64,000 bases of DNA from the NCBI GenBank assembly GCA_948099385.1, contig CANUEZ040000151.1:3542001-3606000 (forward strand), in the 5' to 3' direction. This DNA comes from Fasciola hepatica. Lineage: Eukaryota; Platyhelminthes; Trematoda; Plagiorchiida; Fasciolidae. The notes below the pieces were generated by a model. It had not been told where the DNA came from and ran no database searches. It saw only the letters and a program-made list of their open reading frames with translations. A program made the position numbers and the translations under genes. Positions 58,831 through 64,000 of this stretch are shown in pieces (the first letter of the stretch is position 1; every line of letters begins with the position of its first letter).

Positions 58831-59880
58831 TTGCAGCGCCTAAGTACTGAATCGGAAAAAATGGAAATCTCAAAAATCTTTCACGAAAAAGGCGTACGAA
58901 AACGTAAAGTCCCACAGCGCGTGTCTCTCTGAAAGCCACAGAAGAGAGTAGCTTTGTTGAAGTTAGTAAATTGTACATAATAATAGTATCCATTTGCCAG
59001 GCTAAAGAGTGATGTGGATGATATTTCAGTTGACCATTTCGTCAAGTCACTCAGGTAAATTTGCACCTTAAATAACCAGTGATCCATGCGAGTTACTAAT
59101 ATTTAGCCTCGTGCGATGCTCCGACGATATGACGTAGGACCGTAGAACGAGCATATCAAAATAAACTGACTACTACATTGATCAATTCAATAATCAAAAG
59201 CTGGTCACGCACAGCTTTTAGTCTGAGCACTTTTGCGAATGTCCTTAAACTGTGTATCACAGACCAGTCAAACAGGGCAGTAGAAGTCAAATTACAAATA
59301 AACTAGGTTTAAACCAGGGTAGTTGCACTATTCGCCATGGACAAATTTGGTAATTTTACTGAGCTTTGCGTAGCGGACTAAAGCAGTGCTGAAATTCAGA
59401 ACATATCATTCAGATAACTTTAGCGGAGCTTTGTTGAGCCTCATTTGATTCCCCGCTCTATGTCTTAGAATTGAAATTTCTGTTTCTTGGTAGTACTGTA
59501 GTGGACGCGATTTCGAATGGGTTATGTGACTTCACTTGTATTCAGGTACAAACGTTGATGGCTGACCGAAATCTGCTATTTTCCGACTCGGTAACATCTC
59601 TGTCCTCAGTGGATCTCCGAGGCTATGGGGGTATACCCGTTCTACCACGGCAATGATGAGCAAGCAAATAAAACATTCGTAGCCTAAATCTGGAATCGGC
59701 CTTTGTGCGTATGTTTTTATAGCTCAAACTACTGACCGTAAAATATGCTAAAGGATTCATTCATTCTTGGGACTTGCTTAACCAGTTCTTTTTTCGAATA
59801 CCTGTTGGGCGACTTTCATACTTACACAACTTATTTTACCATTCAGAGTTAATTGTCAACCCATTATTGAGAATCATGAG

Positions 59881-60235
59881 CCCAAAGACTTTTCACATTT
59901 GGATCACCTCAAAACATTATCAAAATCTGCCAACCATCAATACATTGTAAACATGCCCAATGCACTTAACTGGTAGAGTCCGATTAGTACAAAGGGAAAT
60001 CCTGCTGTAGGCAGTCAAATTACAAGCTAGTTCACTGTGGTGGATGTCATGTGCTACTGTATTTGGGCGGGTATACTGTGATCCATATGCAGAAAGTCGA
60101 AGGTCCTCCGGCTTGGCCTCGTAGCTCAGCTGGTAGAGCACTCGCGGTACTAAAGCGAGGGTGGTGACCATGCGTGGGTTCGAATCCAGCTGAGGCCAAA
60201 GACCTTTCACATTTGGATCACCTCAAAACAAAATC
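59881..60235 (+). mobile_element. tRNA-like SINE flanked by 37-bp direct repeats
   Basis: The segment at 60115-60198 begins GGCCTCGTAGCTCAGCTGG and ends with a B box GGTTCGAATCC and TGAGGCC. The acceptor and D stems pair well, but the anticodon loop is oversized and the T stem has a mismatch, so it is a pseudo-tRNA or SINE head. A 37-bp sequence (CCAAAGAC.TTTCACATTTGG and following) occurs at 59881-59917 and again at 60195-60231. A second, degraded tRNA-like piece lies between them (about 59955-60015). Confidence 0.6.
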
Positions 60236-60752
60236 ATGAAAGCGTTGTACAGCCATCTCATCCTAGCTAGGAATCATCAACACTGCGCACTCGCAGAGCC
60301 CACACGATGACTCATATTCAGTTTGAATGAAAGAGATTCCGAAATTAAAACATAAGACAAAAGGACGGACTCTACATTTTAATGAACATAGACACTATGT
60401 GCCACAACGTCTTCCGGAACTGATTTTATTCAACGTCGAAAACCCGTTGTTCCTACAGCGACCGACTCCTATGGTGGATTTTTTCTATGTATAGACCTAT
60501 TCACACCGAAGTGATTCTGTTCTGAACAAGCTGCTCAGCTTGGTTGCTATGTGAATGTAAGTAGTAAGAGACTGTAATTATATAATTGACTGATTTAGGA
60601 ATTTGTCTGCAGCTTCAGGATCAACAACACAAATCGATGACAAGCTCAGCAATTAGTGAAGTATTTAGACGAATAACTGCTTCTAGTATCTAATCATCTG
60701 GAGCCTCCTGCGACTAAAAGAAACCCAGTCTTAGCAATTGGTACACAGATCT

Positions 60753-60838
60753 TTTGGAAAACACAGGTTGGCGAACTAGCTCGTTTTCAATGATTCTTAA
60801 TCATGCCAATACAACACAATATGTATGACTTGATGCAT
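60753..60838 (+). repeat. Left arm of PLE fragment inverted repeat
   Basis: Reverse complement of 61155-61239, from TTTGGAAAACACAGGTTGGC to near TTGATGCAT, with a few differences. It abuts the endonuclease fragment. Confidence 0.85.
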
Positions 60839-61012
60839 GAACGTGGACCAAGCTTTCCGGCCCCTGTATAGGGTCCAAGGTCGGCTGTCAAGATTGGTGA
60901 GAAGTCGCATCTTGGCCACAGCAGAAGCGGTCGGGATTCGCCTCCACGACCTTCCTTTATGTGCTCAGAAGAAATTTGTGCATGCACTCAATCTACCCCG
61001 GCCCACTCACCA
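60838..61012 (+). pseudogene. Penelope-like element endonuclease C-terminus
   Basis: The frame reads NVDQAFRPLYRV, RSRILATAEAVGIRLHD, LCAQKKFVHALNLPRP, the best preserved copy of this motif series in the window. The left inverted arm begins immediately upstream, so the GIY-YIG core and RT are missing. The frame continues to 61091 through non-conserved sequence. Confidence 0.7.
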
Positions 61013-61154
61013 CCCAAAGTCAGGTCCAAGAACGTCCGGAAGCTTACTTGTTGAGAACGTATTAGTCCATTCACACCTGGTCTCCGGATAATCCTGTACC
61101 ACACTAGGTGTGAACAATGATCCCTGACACAATTTTTGTTGACTGTGTCCCTTA

Positions 61155-61239
61155 TGCATGTAGTCATATATATTGTGTTGTATTGGCATGATTAACAATC
61201 ACTGAAAACGAGCTTGTTCGCCAACCTGTGTTTTCCAAA
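61155..61239 (+). repeat. Right arm of PLE fragment inverted repeat
   Basis: Partner of 60753-60838; together they enclose about 316 bases. The arrangement repeats that of the PLE at 3.3-4.9 kb: an inverted arm placed directly against a 5'-truncated PLE coding fragment. Confidence 0.85.
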
Positions 61240-61667
61240 TGTGCTCTGGGGGATTTTTCGGACAACACAGATCTTTCTACGTAGTTTATAATTGAGCTAA
61301 CAGCACAATAAATATTGCGAGTAATTAGATTTGACAACTGTCGTGGCCTAGATCGGTCTCGGCATCGTTGAACAAGTTCTCATTGATAAACTGAGCATGT
61401 ACTAGTTAGAGCTGACTTCACTGAGGCGATCACAAAAGCTGATTCAGGCCGCTCTGTCTGTGACAGGAATGTGACTTGTCATCAATCTGAACTTCTGACC
61501 CCGAAATCTAGAGATTTAAAGGAATAGCCGATTTCATCCAAGTGAAAATAAACCAGGACTGACTGGTTTACCTCTTTTCAGCTTCATGAGATGGTATTCG
61601 CCAATACTTTTAGATGAGAACATGAATGTGTTCTGATTAGATACTGTCCTTCATGAATCCGTTTCTT

Positions 61668-61830
61668 CGTGTCACTGGAATAGTGGTCGCACATCACTAG
61701 ATTTTCATTTGGGTTATTGACACCTAGGTGACCATTACTCGATATGTCAGCTGGTAGAACAACTGCCCTGAGAGCGGAAGGTCGCCGGTTCAAACTCGGC
61801 TTGTGACGTGAAATTTTACATGCTATAAAC
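61668..61830 (+). mobile_element. tRNA-derived SINE
   Basis: A leader shared with 56.94 kb is followed by TCAGCTGGTAGAAC (A box, about 61747) and GGTTCAAACTC (B box, 61787-61797), then a T-arm closing CGGC. The 3' part matches 29.6 kb. Family members therefore occur at three sites in the window. Confidence 0.6.
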
Positions 61831-62905
61831 GCAAATGGATTCCGGCCTCTTGTGTCAACAAAACATTTCGTGAAAATTTTTAGTGAAATACCACAAAGCT
61901 TCGATAACATTTGGTTGAAATATTACGTGCCACTTTTTCAAGCCTTTATTATTCTCTTGTCCAAACTTCCCACAACTGGTCGACCTTAGTTACAAATAAA
62001 TGCACAATAAATAAATGGTTTCTCTGAATAAACTAATATTAAAAATGTGCGAATGAATCTATCGCCATGAAAGCTTTAAAGCAATCAGCAAGAATACGAG
62101 GTGTTAGAAACCCACTAGAAAATCAGGAACTTACGAATGATAAGAGTTCTGTGATGGTCGTGTTTCACGTCACAGCAACTGATCACTGAGGCTATTGCAC
62201 ACTGTTCTGAGTCCTACGTTTGAAGTGACGGCAATCTGCCGGCTATATGTCTGCGCAAAGATCTAGCCAAAATAGTGTACCGGAGTTCGTGTATCGTTTT
62301 TAAGCAGTTCGCCGGCGTATCTAATTGATTGTGTTTTTTTTTTTTGTAAAAGTACTGACAATGAGAACTCTACAAACTGTCAACAACTGATCGAATTCGT
62401 GGTTGGTATCTGACAGAAAAGTAGGTTAAGGTCAACCGTTGAAGTCGGAGCACTCAATGGAATACGTACGTTTCACTTTTGATGCTGCTGAATATGAAAG
62501 CATAAAGGATGGATCTGTTAGCATCGATTACGTAATTTTGTTGATTCTCATTGCAGTAAGAACAACACACATTTGACAGTACAGAGTCTGGTGCTGGCTC
62601 GTTTTGCGTAACTATCCGTACTGGGTAAATTCGCAAATAATAAAGACAAGCATTTTACTAGTTGAAATTTAGAGTCCTGGCTCTATTCCCAGCATTTGCT
62701 CTGATACTGGGTAATCGTTGAAGCAATGCAAATAAGCTCGAATCTAGAGAGATTCATTGTATTGTCCCAACATCACATTCTGTGCACGTGGTGGCTAGCA
62801 AAATACCTCGTTAACTTAATTCGACTTAAGTGAATGATCAACGTTGGGCCAAAACAGCTAACTGCCAGCCAGAGAGTCTTAACCTCCACTCCCCTTGCAA
62901 GTGTT

Positions 62906-62962
<57 letters not shown>
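62906..62962. repeat. TA microsatellite
   Basis: About 57 bases of alternating TA with one interruption (TACATA). Confidence 0.95.
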
Positions 62963-62964
<2 letters not shown>

Positions 62965-63604
62965 ACGACCAAAATAGTTGTTAATATGTCATTCATTTTT
63001 TAGAAGAGATCAGGTTAAAGATTAGGCGGGCGAGTCGAATCCATTCAAGTTGCGTTTGTACTCATGTAACAACACGCATCAGAAATGATCTCTCCCTCTC
63101 TGGGAGGTCCGATTTGCAGTTCTACTACCAATGGTGTTCGTCTGTATTGCTCTGATGAGATAACTTTTGGATTTCTTTGAAGTGGAGAAGGCATTCATTA
63201 AAAAAGTTTTCACATTTCTTTTCATATTTGAGAACTGGAATTGTTTGAAGAACAACTAGAAGACTGTCACATTGCAACAGTTCGTCCTTTCCTAAAAGGA
63301 ATTGACTATGCTCAGGTCACTCTGTCATATGCGTAGTATGCGGATATATTTTACTGCGTAAACTTCAAAGGGAATTATTTTGAGCCTTTAGATTTTCCAC
63401 TGATCGCTGATTGATGCAAAACTTTTGTATTTATGTCCCTCGCACAATCATTCATTTTTCACACTTAAACGTGTTGCCCAGTCTGTATCGCCTTCTTGGA
63501 TGTTGATCACGAAAATATGAAATCAAATTTTGCACTTTTAGCCTTGTGCTCGTCAGAAAGTGGGCGTAATAATCAGTTTACGACCTTACCCAGCAGACAA
63601 AAAA

Positions 63605-63762
63605 GAGGCATACGGGGTAGTACGTGGGACTCAGCGGGATCTCAGTCAACCAGCAAGATAACCCATGTGAGGGGTTATCGATCAAGCCGTCATCCGAAAA
63701 AAGCGGACCAACAGAACGGAAATCGTGCACAAAAGAATCGAGCTAACGGCCGCAGACAACTG
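63605..63762 (+). repeat. Dispersed repeat, partner of 10184-10345
   Basis: Direct-orientation partner of 10184-10345, sharing GAGGCATACGG, CAACCAGCAAGATA and GATCAAGCCGTCA. The coding potential is unproven; the frame here ends CAACTGCTGTAA, whereas the 10.2-kb copy diverges. Confidence 0.65.
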
Positions 63763-64000
63763 CTGTAAGAATCTTATCTACGCGGCCAGTCGTACGTAAT
63801 GAAATAACTCGCTGCCGGGCTACGGGCTCTGAGAACAACAAGACCAGACAAGAATGACAGGGCTGTATTCCTCACATTCGGTTGATACCAACTGATTTAC
63901 ATACAGAAGAAGGTATGCAATTATTGGCAGTTAACATGCTGACTAACCACAAAACGACTTCACTGTATCTACAAAGCCTAACCGTTACGGCCGGCCTAAC

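Noticed and set aside
60115..60198. Functional tRNA gene
   Set aside because: The acceptor and D stems pair, but the anticodon loop is too large and the T stem is mismatched; a SINE-type pseudo-tRNA fits better.

Overview
The window looks like a digenean trematode (fluke) genome. It has small exons with consensus splice sites separated by kilobase introns, no bacterial-style operons, and many decayed retroelements of types common in flukes: Penelope-like elements (PLE), RTE-type and CR1-type non-LTR elements, and tRNA-derived SINEs. The species cannot be fixed from this sequence alone. Nearly all long open frames are retroelement debris or chance.

The one convincing host gene lies on the minus strand. 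Nine exons run from 52158 down to 23375, and every junction is phase-compatible. They give an open frame of 2496 bases including the stop, about 831 codons. The product is mostly helical, with a coiled-coil middle and a C-terminal region that reads as a death domain split by the last intron. I do not recognise a named orthologue. The first intron appears to be a GC-AG intron. A 360-bp, nearly identical inverted repeat sits in the second intron and again in the last intron, so exons 3 to 8 (1401 bases, a multiple of three) are enclosed by complementary sequence.

Layout: 1-3271 has no gene. 3272-4886 is a PLE reverse-transcriptase remnant enclosed by inverted arms. 5-23 kb is gene-poor repeat-rich DNA with SINEs, CCAAT-rich mobile fragments, a PLE endonuclease fragment (16.9 kb) and one unidentified open frame (14.6-15.0 kb). 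23.4-52.2 kb is the host gene. Its introns carry RTE pieces (25.2 kb), a PLE GIY-YIG endonuclease frame (28.3 kb), a CR1 RT copy (35.7-37.1 kb), a 3.3-kb RTE copy with a nested insertion (39.6-42.9 kb) and a further PLE fragment (45.2 kb). 52.2-64 kb holds an RTE RT remnant (55.9 kb), several tRNA-derived SINEs, a PLE 3' fragment with inverted arms (60.75-61.24 kb), a TA microsatellite and a dispersed repeat shared with 10.2 kb.

The nested insertion at 41679-42005 defines the ends of a 327-bp element (TG...CA ends, short target duplication, AATAAA, 3' hairpin). Its last ~80 bp recur at four other places in the window.
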